64,000 nt of DNA, taken from NCBI GenBank assembly GCA_965116965.1, contig OZ220743.1, positions 2,790,001 through 2,854,000 on the forward strand, written 5' to 3'. A program made the translations under genes and the position numbers. The stretch is from Aldehydirespirator sp965116965. GTDB taxonomy: Bacteria > Actinomycetota > Acidimicrobiia > Acidimicrobiales > Aldehydirespiratoraceae. This document shows positions 15,449-24,719 of the stretch, piece after piece. The notes under the pieces are model-generated. The model was not told where the DNA came from. It saw only the letters and a list, made by a program, of their open reading frames with translations, and did not search any database. Positions within the stretch are counted from its first letter, which is position 1. Every line of letters begins with the position of its first letter.

Positions 15449-18400
15449 ATGACCGACATCTGCCGGCAGAGCCGTCGCAAAGCCCTGAGCGCGCCGGTGC
15501 TGGTGCTGGCCCTCGTAGCCGCCCTGCTGGCGGGAGTCGCAGCGACGGCGCCTGCCCATGCGGCAGGCTTGCCCGTCGTGACTCTGGCCCTGGACGCGGC
15601 AACCATCGAGGAGGGCGGCTCAACCGCAGTCACCGCCACTCTGAGCGCGGCATCCACCGCCGCAACGACGGTCGTCGTGTCGGTGGATCCCGACGACACG
15701 ACGACCCTCAGCTCCAACACGACGCTGACGATCGCCATAGGTCAGACCTCCAGCACCGGAGTGGTGACCGTCACCGCGTCCGACGACAGCACCTACACAG
15801 GCAAGCGCACCGTGACGGTGCGCGGCGAGGCCGCCAACACCGCCGGGGTGGACGGCCCCGACGACCTGACCCTCACAATCACCGACGACGATCGAGACAC
15901 CCGGAGACGGCCCTTTCTGAGCCCGCACCATCCGCCGACGATCACGAACAAGACGCTGACGCTCACCTTCGACGAGGACTTGAAGGAGTCGGGGGCGCCG
16001 CCCGCCGACCGCTTCACGGTGAAGGCGAACAGCCAAAGGCGCGCCGTGGCGTCGGTTGCCGTCAGCGGCACGAGAGTCACGCTCACCCTGGCCGAGGCCG
16101 CCATCGAGGGCGAGTCGGTGACTGTGGGCTACACCGCGCCCGGCCGCGGCAGCCGCGCCGATCTGTTCCACTCTGACCGCCTCCAGAACCTCATCGGCGA
16201 ACAAGTGCTGAACTTCGCAGACCAGGCGGTGGAGAACGGATCCGGCCCATGCCCGACAACAGACGCCGACGCGTTCTGGACCGCATGCATGACCATCGGA
16301 CTCAAGAAGCCGAGGCTGGGCTACCACCGGCCGTCCAGCCTGGGGAGGTTGTCCTCGACTTCGTTCACTCACGACAGCACCGACTACGACCTCCGGTACA
16401 TGGTCAAGTTCGTGTGGAAACTTTCGGGCGCGAACTTCTTCGTCGTGAGCTTCGAGGACGATCCCGGCCCCGCGCCGAAGAACTGGACGCTGATGCTCGG
16501 CGACACGACCATGAGGTTCCAGGACGCCGTGTACTGGTACGGGTCCTACGTATGGCACGGCGCAGACGTTCCCTGGGACGAGGGGAGCGCAGGCGACAAG
16601 ATGACGGTGGCCCTCAAGCCGACGGCGGCGAGCGACCTGGCGCCGCCCAGGGCTCTGTCAGGGGCGGTCGACGGCGACACGCTGACGGTGACCTTCGACG
16701 AGGACCTCAAGAGCAGCTCGACGCCGGCGGCGTCCGCCTTCGCGGTGACGGTGGCGGGCAGCAGCCGGGGCCTCGCCTCGGCGACTCCGGTGTCGATCAG
16801 CGGCACGACGCTCACGCTGACGCTGGCCTCAGCGGCGAACCACGGCGAGGCGGTGACCGTCTCATACACGAAGCCCGGCTCGAACCCGCTGGAGGACGAT
16901 GCGGGCAACGACGTGCTCGGCTTCAATTACAAGATCACGAACACGACGCCGAACCCGGACCTGCGCAGCCTCGTATTCGATCCGGCGCCGGTGACCGTGG
17001 CCGAGGACGGCACGACGTCGTACCGGGTCAAGCTGGACAAGGCGCCGGGCCCTGACGTGGTCGTGAACATCTGGCCCACGTCGGACATGCCCAACTACGC
17101 CCAATCGCGGCGCGGCGCGAGGAAGGTGTCCATCAGTCCCACCACGGTCACCTTGACCACCTCGAACTGGAGCACGGGAGCGGTCGTGACCGTGAGGGGG
17201 GTGTACCACCGCAGCGCCAGCGACCAGCACACGACCCTGCACCATTGCGGCCCGCTGTTGACGGACCGGGCGACCGACTGCGGCAGCCTGGTGTCCGTCG
17301 GCAAGGCCGACCTGCAGGTCACGGTGACGAACGCCTCGAGCGATCCGGTGCTGGCGAACCGGATCCCCAGCCAGCGCGCTCGGGCGGGGCAGCGCTACAG
17401 CTACACCGTCCCCGCGGACACGTTCCACGACGCGGACGGCGACACGCTGAGCTACTGGGCGGGCCGGTGGGTCACCCACAACTACTACGGGGCGCTCAAC
17501 GTCATGCCGGACTGGCTGCGATTCGACGCTTCGACGCGCACCTTCACCGGCACGCCGCAGGCCGGCGACCTCGGGAACTACCTGCTGTGGGTGACGGCGA
17601 ACGACGGCGACGGCCGCGGCCGCGGCGCTGCGTCGTGGTTCCTTCTCACAGTGCACGACGACTCGCCATCCCCAGACTCGCTGGTCGGAGGGATGCTCAC
17701 GCGCTCGCCGGACGGGCCCGGCGGGCTGACGGGGCTCAAGGCCCGGGGGTACGACGACCGGGTGGAGTTGACCTGGGGCGCCGCCGCGGGAGCAGACGCC
17801 TACAGGGTGCTGCGCCGCCCGCAAGGAGCGGGAGACTACGGACACATCGGGACCAGAAATACCAATTCCTACACCGACACAGAGGCGGCGGCGGGCGTGG
17901 TCTACGACTACCGGGTCGCGGCGGCGACGCGAGCCAGGACCGGCGCGTACTCGGAAGTGACGTCGGGGCTGACCCTTCCGCCGCCGCCGGGGCCGCCCAC
18001 CAACCTGCGGGCGTCGGTCGACGGCACATCGGTGACGCTGAGCTGGGAAGCCGCCGACGACAGCACGGTGACCGGCTATGTGGTGGCGCGCCGGATGCGC
18101 GACGCCGACCCTCCCGAGCAGTTCGCCTCGGTCGGCGAGCTGGACGCTGACACCCTGACAGTCACCGATACCGGCCTGTCGCCGACAACGGCCTACCAGT
18201 ATCACGTGCTGGCTCTGAACCTTGGGGGCCACAGCGAGCCGGCAACCGTGGAGGCCACCACGGCGGCTGGGACCAGCGAGCCGACCACCGCGCCTGGGGC
18301 CCCGGCGGGGCTGGGTGCGGGGGCCGCGACCCGCACCAGCGTGCCGTTGAGCTGGGACGCGGTCCTTGGCGCCGCCAAGTACAGGGTCGAGTACCGCCAG

Positions 18401-19255
18401 GAGACCGCGACGGAGTGGACGACGGCCGGCGACGCAGTGACTGGGACCTCGCACACGGTGACGGGACTTGCCTGCGGCGCCGGCTACCGGTTCCGGGTCA
18501 GTGCCTACGGCGACGGCGCCGCCCACACCGCGGACTGGGGCGAAGCCTCCGATGAACTGGCCGGGAACACGGCCGCCTGCAACGCGGCGCCCGAGTTCGG
18601 CAGCACCTCCTACAGCTTCTCCATAGCCGAGGACGCCGCCGTGGGCGACGCCGTCGGCGCCGTGTCGGCCAGCGACGGCGACAACGACTCGTTGACCTAC
18701 ACCATCGAGGCCGGCAACGGCGACGGCAAGTTCGCCATCTCCAGCCGCGGAACTGTCACCGTGGCCGCAGCCCTCGACCACGAGACCACCGCCTCGCATG
18801 CCCTGACGGTGCAGGCCGACGACAGCAACGGCGCCACCGCGACCGCGACGGTGAACATCACCGTGACCGACGTGGCCGAGGACCCCGACGCAACACGCGA
18901 CGGCGCAGTGCCGCTGGGCGACCAGTCACCGTCCAAGGGGCGCCAGTACTTCAGGAAAAAGTCCCTGGACCGGGCCGGCGGCGACGAAGTCGACTACTAC
19001 ACCTTCACCACTGACGGACGCTACACCCTGGGTCTGGGCGCGAGGGGCCAGGGCATCGAACTGAAGGTCACGCTGGAGGACGCAGACGGCAATACGGTGG
19101 GCACAGCCGGCCCGCCGCTGGACAAGCGCAAGGATCAGGTCTACATCGAGTGGCTCAAGATCACCATCGACGCCGGCACCTACTACATCCGCGTGGAAGC
19201 GACCGAGGACGGATCCACGGGCTACTACCTGCGCTTCAAAGTGACGACGCCCTAG
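15449..19255 (+). CDS. Large secreted multidomain adhesin-like protein
   Basis: 1268 residues with a signal peptide (hydrophobic core around 15-32, cleavage near AHAAG). Beta-sandwich modules follow: a Calx-beta-like domain (about 35-150), a SwmB-type repeat (about 165-250, LTLTFDEDLKES), an unrecognised segment (260-400), a second SwmB repeat (400-500), another Calx-beta-like region (515-625), a putative Ig (He_PIG) domain (640-740, LRFDASTRTFTGTP), three fibronectin type III domains (about 760-1045), a cadherin-like domain (1048-1125) and a PPC-like C-terminus (1130-1268). No catalytic domain or sortase motif is seen. It is probably extracellular or surface-attached, for adhesion or polymer binding. 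ATG 15449 has AAGGACAG upstream. Confidence 0.82.
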   Translation: MTDICRQSRRKALSAPVLVLALVAALLAGVAATAPAHAAGLPVVTLALDAATIEEGGSTAVTATLSAASTAATTVVVSVDPDDTTTLSSNTTLTIAIGQTSSTGVVTVTASDDSTYTGKRTVTVRGEAANTAGVDGPDDLTLTITDDDRDTRRRPFLSPHHPPTITNKTLTLTFDEDLKESGAPPADRFTVKANSQRRAVASVAVSGTRVTLTLAEAAIEGESVTVGYTAPGRGSRADLFHSDRLQNLIGEQVLNFADQAVENGSGPCPTTDADAFWTACMTIGLKKPRLGYHRPSSLGRLSSTSFTHDSTDYDLRYMVKFVWKLSGANFFVVSFEDDPGPAPKNWTLMLGDTTMRFQDAVYWYGSYVWHGADVPWDEGSAGDKMTVALKPTAASDLAPPRALSGAVDGDTLTVTFDEDLKSSSTPAASAFAVTVAGSSRGLASATPVSISGTTLTLTLASAANHGEAVTVSYTKPGSNPLEDDAGNDVLGFNYKITNTTPNPDLRSLVFDPAPVTVAEDGTTSYRVKLDKAPGPDVVVNIWPTSDMPNYAQSRRGARKVSISPTTVTLTTSNWSTGAVVTVRGVYHRSASDQHTTLHHCGPLLTDRATDCGSLVSVGKADLQVTVTNASSDPVLANRIPSQRARAGQRYSYTVPADTFHDADGDTLSYWAGRWVTHNYYGALNVMPDWLRFDASTRTFTGTPQAGDLGNYLLWVTANDGDGRGRGAASWFLLTVHDDSPSPDSLVGGMLTRSPDGPGGLTGLKARGYDDRVELTWGAAAGADAYRVLRRPQGAGDYGHIGTRNTNSYTDTEAAAGVVYDYRVAAATRARTGAYSEVTSGLTLPPPPGPPTNLRASVDGTSVTLSWEAADDSTVTGYVVARRMRDADPPEQFASVGELDADTLTVTDTGLSPTTAYQYHVLALNLGGHSEPATVEATTAAGTSEPTTAPGAPAGLGAGAATRTSVPLSWDAVLGAAKYRVEYRQETATEWTTAGDAVTGTSHTVTGLACGAGYRFRVSAYGDGAAHTADWGEASDELAGNTAACNAAPEFGSTSYSFSIAEDAAVGDAVGAVSASDGDNDSLTYTIEAGNGDGKFAISSRGTVTVAAALDHETTASHALTVQADDSNGATATATVNITVTDVAEDPDATRDGAVPLGDQSPSKGRQYFRKKSLDRAGGDEVDYYTFTTDGRYTLGLGARGQGIELKVTLEDADGNTVGTAGPPLDKRKDQVYIEWLKITIDAGTYYIRVEATEDGSTGYYLRFKVTTP

Positions 19256-19341
19256 AGACAGCCGCAGGGCCCGGAATCTCAAGAGGGCGCACGATGCCTC
19301 AGGAGGGCGCACTCCAACAACTCACAGCCGCGTGCAGGCGG

Positions 19342-20646
19342 TCAGAACTGGGCCTGCTCGGTGCTGCCCTCCAGTGCGAGGGTGGACGCCGTGCCCCCGG
19401 AGATCACCGAAGCCACCTGATCGAAGTATCCGGCTCCCACCTCGCGCTGGTGGCGGGTGGCGGTGTAGCCGTCGGTCTCCATCGCGAACTCGCCCTGCTG
19501 TAGAGCCACGTACGCCTTCATGTCGTCGGACTGGTAGCCGTGCGCCAACTCGAACGCCGACGCGTTGAGCGCATGCCATCCGGCCAGGGTGATGAACTGG
19601 AAGGCATACCCCATGGCGCCCAACTCCTTCTGGAACACCGCGATCTCGGAGTCGTCGAGGTGGGCTCGCCAGTTGAACGAGGGAGAGCAGTTATAGGCCA
19701 GCATCTTGTCCGGGTACACCGCGTGTATGGCGTCGGCGAATGCCCGAGCCTCGTCGAGGTCAGGAGTGGAGGTCTCGCACCAGAGCAGGTCGCAGTAGGG
19801 CGCGTAGGCGAGGCCGCGCCGGATCGGAGCCTGCAACCCCGGCGTCGTCACGAAGAACCCCTCCGCGGTGCGCTCGCCGGTCAGCCCGTCCCGGTCCCGG
19901 ACGTCGATGTCGCTGGTGATGAGGCCGGCGCTCAGCGCGTCGGTGCGGGCGACCAGGACCGTGTCGACCCCCATGACGTCGGCGGCCAGCCTGGCCGCCT
20001 TGAGCGTCGCGAGATGCTGCGACGTCGGCACGAGAACCTTCCCGCCCATGTGGCCGCACTTCTTGGCCGAACTGAGCTGGTCCTCGAAGTGAACGCCGGC
20101 CGCTCCGGACTCGATCATCGCCTTCATCAATTCGAAGGCGTTGAGCGGCCCACCGAAGCCCGCCTCGGCGTCGGCCACGATCGGCAGCAGGTAGTCGCGG
20201 CTCGGATTGCCCTCGGTCTCGCTCCACTCGATCTGGTCGGCTCGCCTCAGCGCGTTGTTGAGACGGGCCACCACCGACGGGACGGAGTCGGCCGGGTACA
20301 GCGACTGGTCGGGATAGACCTGCCCTGCGAGGTTGGCGTCGCCGGCCACCTGCCAACCCGACAGGTACAGGGCGGGCAGCCCCGCCTTGGCGAACTGGAT
20401 CGCCTGCCCGCCGGTCATGGCGCCCAGAGCGTGCACGTAGTCCATGTCGTGCAGGCGCCGCCACAGCTTGGCCGCGCCGTCGCGGGCCAGAGTGCACTCG
20501 GGCCGCGCCGAGCCTCGCAGGCGAACCACCTCTGCCGCCGAGTAGTCGCGACGGGCGCCGCGCCAACGGGAGTTGCTCTCCCAGTCGGCCTCCAACTCCT
20601 CGACCTGCTTCACGAAGCTTGGACTCGGATTCGTCGCACTCACCAT
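19342..20646 (-). CDS. aceA: Isocitrate lyase
   Basis: 434 residues, the usual length of bacterial isocitrate lyase. It cleaves isocitrate to succinate and glyoxylate in the glyoxylate shunt, allowing growth on acetate or fatty acids. Signatures: the catalytic KKCGHMGGK loop at 195-203 (Cys197), LPIVADAEAGFGG with Mg-binding acids, VHFEDQ, VARTDA, WCETSTP and YNCSPSFNW. It is divergent from a RamB-like regulator, and two acyl-CoA dehydrogenases and an enoyl-CoA hydratase elsewhere in the window fit fatty-acid use. No malate synthase gene is seen here. Confidence 0.97.
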   Translation of the reverse strand: MVSATNPSPSFVKQVEELEADWESNSRWRGARRDYSAAEVVRLRGSARPECTLARDGAAKLWRRLHDMDYVHALGAMTGGQAIQFAKAGLPALYLSGWQVAGDANLAGQVYPDQSLYPADSVPSVVARLNNALRRADQIEWSETEGNPSRDYLLPIVADAEAGFGGPLNAFELMKAMIESGAAGVHFEDQLSSAKKCGHMGGKVLVPTSQHLATLKAARLAADVMGVDTVLVARTDALSAGLITSDIDVRDRDGLTGERTAEGFFVTTPGLQAPIRRGLAYAPYCDLLWCETSTPDLDEARAFADAIHAVYPDKMLAYNCSPSFNWRAHLDDSEIAVFQKELGAMGYAFQFITLAGWHALNASAFELAHGYQSDDMKAYVALQQGEFAMETDGYTATRHQREVGAGYFDQVASVISGGTASTLALEGSTEQAQF

Positions 20647-20803
20647 CGGTCACCCTCCTGCTAGAGCGGTGCGGCTCCGCGGTAGCCCGCCGGCCGGTAC
20701 GGTCGCTCAATCCTCACGGTGACCGTCAACAGATGCCAGGAATCTGCGGCGAAGATCGGCATCCAAGTTGTTTGCGGGAACAAATTCTGCGATTCTTTCG
20801 CAC
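20647..20803. promoter_or_regulatory. Divergent aceA / RamB-like regulator control region
   Basis: About 157 bases separate the two divergent starts. Near the regulator end, TTTGCGGGAACAAATTCTGCGATTC then TTTCGCA contains repeated TGCGA/TTGCG-like hexamers that could be operator half-sites of the TTTGC kind bound by RamB regulators. No confident -35/-10 was identified, and the operator reading is inference. Confidence 0.3.
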
Positions 20804-22270
20804 ATGGGGAGCGAACCCGACCTTCTCGTGCTCGGTCGTCGTTTGCGCCATGTTCGCCGCAGCCGCGGCCTCACCCTCGCGGACCTGGCGGGGCGCACCG
20901 GCCGACCGCCGGCCTACCTGTCACGCCTCGAGAACGGGCGGGTCGAACCCCGTCTCGGCGTGCTCAGCGACCTCGCCGAGGCGCTCGACACCACCACGGC
21001 CGACCTGCTCGACGACGCCCCTCCCGACCGGCGGGCCGAGCTCGAGCTGGACCTGCTGCGGGCCCAGAGCCATCCGGCCTACGCAGAACTCGGACTGCCG
21101 CCCCTCAAGCCGTCGAGACGGCTCAGCGACGACGCCCTCGAGCACCTTGTCAGTCTGGGCCGGGCCGTGTGTGAGCGGACCGCCGGCCCAGTCGACAGCA
21201 TCGAGAGCGCGCGGAGGGCCAACTCGGAACTGCGCCGGGAGATGCGCGACCGGCACAACTACTTCAGCGACGTCGAACAGATCGCAGCCGAAGGGCTCGC
21301 CAGAGCCGGATATCCCGGCACCGGCCCGATCAGCGAGCGGGTGCTCACCGAACTGGTGAGGAGCTACGGCTTCCGCATCGAGCGCGTCGCCGGCCTGCCC
21401 CGCACGGCCCGCTCGATAACCGACACCCGCGACCGGGTCATCTACATCGGCGACCAGGACAACCTGAAGGTGCGCCAGGCCCGGTCCGTGGTGCTCCAGA
21501 CGCTCGGCCACTTCGCGCTGGAGCACTCCGAAACGTCGGACTTCGGCGACTACCTCCGCCAGCGCATCGAGTCCAACTACTTCTCTGCCGCCGTCCTGGC
21601 GCCCGAGGGGCCCGCGGTGGAACTGCTGAGCGAGGCCAAGCGCCAACAGGACATCAGCGTCGAGGACCTCAAGGAGACGTTCTACATCTCCTATGAGATG
21701 GCCGCCCACCGATTCACGAACCTGGCGACCGTCCACCTGGGCATTCCCGTCCACTTCCTGCGCACCGACGCGGAAGGCGTCATCACCAAGGCGTACGAGA
21801 ATGACGGGCTGCCGTTCCCAGTGACCTCCGACGGCGGCCTGGAGGGCGAGCGGGTCCCCCGCCAGTGGGGAGCCCGGCAGGCCTGGGGAGCGCAGGGGCA
21901 CTTCCTGGTGCACGAGCAGTACACGGTGCTCGACGCGGGCGAGTACTTCTGCATCACCTACATCGAGACCGAGAACGATCGCAATCCCTACGCGATCACG
22001 CTGGGGACGACGCTAGAGCACGCCCCGCACTTCCGGGGCTCGGAGACGCTGCGGCGCGAGCATGCCCGTTCCAGGGACGTCGAGCCCGATCCCCGGCTAG
22101 TGCGCGAGTGGGAGCAGGTGGCCTGGCCCTCCGCGGCCGAGCGCAGTCATGTGCTGTCGGCCCTGCCGCCCTCGCAACGATCCTTCGTGCCTTTCCCCGG
22201 CATCGACCTGCTCGACGTCTACCGGTTCCTCGACCGCCAGAGGCGGCGCCGCCAGAGGCCGAGCGAATAG
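20804..22270 (+). CDS. XRE-family regulator with IrrE-like/short-chain fatty acid domain (RamB-like)
   Basis: 488 residues from ATG 20804; a TTG 12 codons upstream is possible. The N-terminal HTH (about residues 5-62) reads RLRHVRRSRGLTLADLAGRTGRPPAYLSRLENGR. The middle holds an ImmA/IrrE-like segment: HFALEHSETSDFGDYLRQRIESNYFSAAVLAP resembles the degenerate HExxH region. The C-terminal ScfR-type domain carries YFCITYIE and ends in a Phe-rich stretch. RamB/ScfR proteins control acetate and glyoxylate genes, and divergence from aceA supports that role. The last codons (QRPSE) are supplied by a dispersed intergenic repeat. Confidence 0.85.
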   Translation: MGSEPDLLVLGRRLRHVRRSRGLTLADLAGRTGRPPAYLSRLENGRVEPRLGVLSDLAEALDTTTADLLDDAPPDRRAELELDLLRAQSHPAYAELGLPPLKPSRRLSDDALEHLVSLGRAVCERTAGPVDSIESARRANSELRREMRDRHNYFSDVEQIAAEGLARAGYPGTGPISERVLTELVRSYGFRIERVAGLPRTARSITDTRDRVIYIGDQDNLKVRQARSVVLQTLGHFALEHSETSDFGDYLRQRIESNYFSAAVLAPEGPAVELLSEAKRQQDISVEDLKETFYISYEMAAHRFTNLATVHLGIPVHFLRTDAEGVITKAYENDGLPFPVTSDGGLEGERVPRQWGARQAWGAQGHFLVHEQYTVLDAGEYFCITYIETENDRNPYAITLGTTLEHAPHFRGSETLRREHARSRDVEPDPRLVREWEQVAWPSAAERSHVLSALPPSQRSFVPFPGIDLLDVYRFLDRQRRRRQRPSE

Positions 22271-22350
22271 GCGGCGTACCCGGCTCATACGGGCGAGGCC
22301 GTAGCCCGAGCGGCCCTCAGGTCGCAGCGAACAAGAGCGGGAAACACCCG
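22256..22350 (+). repeat. Dispersed intergenic repeat, copy 1
   Basis: It begins with AGAGGCCGAGCG inside the regulator's last codons. After a short variable part comes the core GGCCGTAGCCCGAGCGGCC, then CTCAGGTCGCAGCGAACAAG and AGCGGGAAACAC. It ends about 70 bases before phoH. It has the same orientation as the upstream gene. Confidence 0.85.
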
Positions 22351-22422
22351 GGCCGGCGGAGCGTGCGGCCGGATTCCGCTCGGCCTCGGGCTCGTCGTGT
22401 AGCCTCTGCTGAGACACAACGC

Positions 22423-23385
22423 ATGTCTGAGACCGCCGCCACCATCCGCGTCCCCGCCAACCACCTGCTCGGACCTCTGGTGGGCGAGCACGACGCCCAC
22501 CTCCGGCAGCTCGAGAACGCCTTCCCCGGCAGCCGCATCCACCTGAGGGGCAACGAGGTCAGCGTCCTCGGGGACGAAGCCGAGACCGTCGCCCGGCTCT
22601 TCGAGGAGTTGATCCTGCTGCTGGAGCACGGACAGCGCCTCGACGTCCGCACCATCGATCGCACGATCGACATGGTGCGCAGCAACGTCCGAGCCTCAGA
22701 GGTCCTCACCCACGACGTGCTGCGCGCCGCTGGGGGCCGGGTCGTGCGCCCGAAATCGGCGGGACAGAAGCGCTACGTGGACGTGATGGGCCAGAACGTG
22801 ATCACCTTCGGCATCGGACCGGCAGGAACCGGCAAGAGCTGGCTGGCGGTGGCCATGGCGGTGCGGGCGCTCCACAACGACGAGGTGAGCCGGATCATCC
22901 TCACCCGTCCCGCGGTCGAGGCTGGAGAGAGGCTCGGGTTCCTTCCCGGCGACCTCATGGCCAAGGTCGATCCCTACCTGCGCCCCCTCTACGACGCTCT
23001 GTACGACATGACCGGCAGCGAGGGCATGGAGCGACTCCTCGAGCGCGGCGCGGTCGAGGTGGCGCCGCTGGCGTTCATGCGGGGCCGCACACTCAACTCG
23101 AGCTTCATCATCCTCGACGAGGCCCAGAACACCACGCCGGAACAGATGAAGATGTTCCTGACCCGTATCGGCTTCGGCTCCCGGGCCGTGGTCACCGGCG
23201 ACGTCACCCAAGTGGATGTGGACGGCGGGCGCAGCGGCCTCGCGGGCATAGAGGAGCTGCTGGGCGGCATCGAGGGAATCGGGTTCGTCCATCTGAGCAG
23301 CCGGGACGTCGTGCGTCACCGCATAGTCGCCGACATCGTCACGGCCTACGACCGGGTCGGGCTCATGCGCCGAGACCGAGCCTAG
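22423..23385 (+). CDS. phoH: PhoH-family ATPase
   Basis: 320 residues (ATG 22423). An N-terminal KH-like region (RIHLRGNEVSVLGDEAETVARLFEEL) is followed by the PhoH ATPase core: Walker A GPAGTGKSW, TRPAVEAGERLGFLPGD, the DEAQNTTPEQMKMFLTRIG Walker B/sensor, and VTGDVTQVD. PhoH/YbeZ proteins bind nucleic acid and are regularly encoded beside YbeY, with a proposed role in rRNA maturation. The ybeY start follows immediately after its stop with no gap. Confidence 0.95.
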   Translation: MSETAATIRVPANHLLGPLVGEHDAHLRQLENAFPGSRIHLRGNEVSVLGDEAETVARLFEELILLLEHGQRLDVRTIDRTIDMVRSNVRASEVLTHDVLRAAGGRVVRPKSAGQKRYVDVMGQNVITFGIGPAGTGKSWLAVAMAVRALHNDEVSRIILTRPAVEAGERLGFLPGDLMAKVDPYLRPLYDALYDMTGSEGMERLLERGAVEVAPLAFMRGRTLNSSFIILDEAQNTTPEQMKMFLTRIGFGSRAVVTGDVTQVDVDGGRSGLAGIEELLGGIEGIGFVHLSSRDVVRHRIVADIVTAYDRVGLMRRDRA

Positions 23386-23883
23386 ATGGAGTTGGCCTCC
23401 CCCTCCGACGAACCTCCCGGCAGCGCGGTCGTCCGCGCCTTCGACGATACCTCGGGGCAGGCCGCAGCCCATGACCGGATCGACACTGAGCGCTGGGCCG
23501 GGCTGGCGGCAGCCGTGCTCCGCTCCGAGGGGGTCGCCCGCGGCGAGCTGGGCCTGCGATTCGTGGATCCGGGCGACATGGCCGAACTCAACCTGACCCA
23601 CATGGGCGCGCCCGGACCCACCGACGTCCTCGCCTTCCCCATAGACGGCGGCAACGGCCGCGCACCCAACTCCGAACCGGCAGTGTTGCTAGGTGACGTC
23701 GTGGTCTGTCCGGCATACGCCGCGCGGGCCGCCGATCACGGCAGACTCGCCGATGAGTTGGCCCTGCTGGTCGTGCACGGCGTGCTGCACATCCTGGGAT
23801 ACGACCACGCCCACGAGGCGGAGGCCGCAGCCATGCAGACCCGCGAACAGCAGCTCTTGGCTGCGCATCACCGACAACCGTGA
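23386..23883 (+). CDS. ybeY: Endoribonuclease YbeY
   Basis: 165 residues. The zinc motif HGVLHILGYDH provides His131, His135 and His141. PTDVLAFPID and LLGDVVVCPA are the other family blocks. It acts in 16S rRNA 3'-end maturation and ribosome quality control. It overlaps the next gene by a GTGA junction. Confidence 0.95.
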   Translation: MELASPSDEPPGSAVVRAFDDTSGQAAAHDRIDTERWAGLAAAVLRSEGVARGELGLRFVDPGDMAELNLTHMGAPGPTDVLAFPIDGGNGRAPNSEPAVLLGDVVVCPAYAARAADHGRLADELALLVVHGVLHILGYDHAHEAEAAAMQTREQQLLAAHHRQP

Positions 23884-24719
23884 CCAGCCAGAACGAACCC
23901 GGTCCCGGCCAGACGTCGCGTCGCGTTCGAAGACGGGTCGCGCGGGTGAGGAACGGGGCGCCGCCTGTCAGCGAGGACGAGCTGATCGCCATCACCGACG
24001 CCGCGGCCGAAGCGGCGACGATCGAGGACGCCGAGCGGGACATGATCGCTTCGGCTCTGGCCCTCGACCGCACAGTCGTTCGAGAGGTCATGGCTCCCCG
24101 GGCCGACATGGTCACCGCCGACGCGGACATGACCGTGACCGCCGCGCTCGAGATCGCCATCGGGCGCGGTCTCAGCCGGCTGCCGGTGTGCCGGAACGAC
24201 ATCGACGACATCGTCGGCGTCGCGCTGCTCAAGGATCTGGCCCGCACCGAGCGATCCGGTGGCGGCGAACGTGCCGTCCGCGACTCGATGCGCCGGGCGA
24301 TGTTCGTTCCCGAGACCAAGCGGGTGGACGAGCTGCTGTCCGAGATGCGTACCGCCGGCGGGCATCTGGCCGTGGTCGTGGACGAGTACGGGGGCACCGC
24401 CGGGCTCGTCACCCTGGAAGACCTCGTCGAGGAGCTGGTGGGCGAGATCGTCGACGAGTTCGACCGGCCCGAGCCGCTCATGGAGCCACTCGCCGGCGGC
24501 GAGGCGCTGGTGCACGGTCGCATGCCGGTCGACCAGTTGAACACCCTCGTCGGAGCGGCCTTGCCCGACGACGACTGGGACACCGTCGGCGGCCTGATAT
24601 TCAGCACCCTGGGCCACGTGCCCGAAGTGGGCGAGACCGTGGAGGTCGACGGGCTCCGGCTGCGAGTCGAGCACATGGAGGGCCGCCGCATCACCCGGGT
24701 AAGACTCACCCGCGCATGA
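23880..24719 (+). CDS. CBS-domain protein of the CorC/HlyC family
   Basis: 279 residues starting at GTG 23880 within the ybeY stop. It has an acidic N-terminal linker (DAERDMIASALALDRTVVREVMAPRADMV), two CBS motifs (about residues 65-190, with LSRLPVCRNDIDDIVG and HLAVVVDEYGGTAGLVTLEDLVEELVGEI) and a C-terminal CorC_HlyC FAD-like domain (GGLIFSTLGHVPEVGE). The N-terminal DUF21 membrane domain of CNNM-type transporters is absent, so it is the soluble short form usual beside ybeY. It may sense adenine nucleotides or assist Mg/Co homeostasis. Confidence 0.92.
   Translation: MTSQNEPGPGQTSRRVRRRVARVRNGAPPVSEDELIAITDAAAEAATIEDAERDMIASALALDRTVVREVMAPRADMVTADADMTVTAALEIAIGRGLSRLPVCRNDIDDIVGVALLKDLARTERSGGGERAVRDSMRRAMFVPETKRVDELLSEMRTAGGHLAVVVDEYGGTAGLVTLEDLVEELVGEIVDEFDRPEPLMEPLAGGEALVHGRMPVDQLNTLVGAALPDDDWDTVGGLIFSTLGHVPEVGETVEVDGLRLRVEHMEGRRITRVRLTRA

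Noticed and set aside
16862..18799. A 645-codon minus frame opposite the large secreted protein
   Set aside because: It has no family motif, and the plus frame carries a signal peptide and several known domains.
20768..20770. TTG 20768 as start of the RamB-like regulator
   Set aside because: ATG 20804 lies closer to the HTH and the extra residues have no family match; the TTG region looks like promoter sequence.
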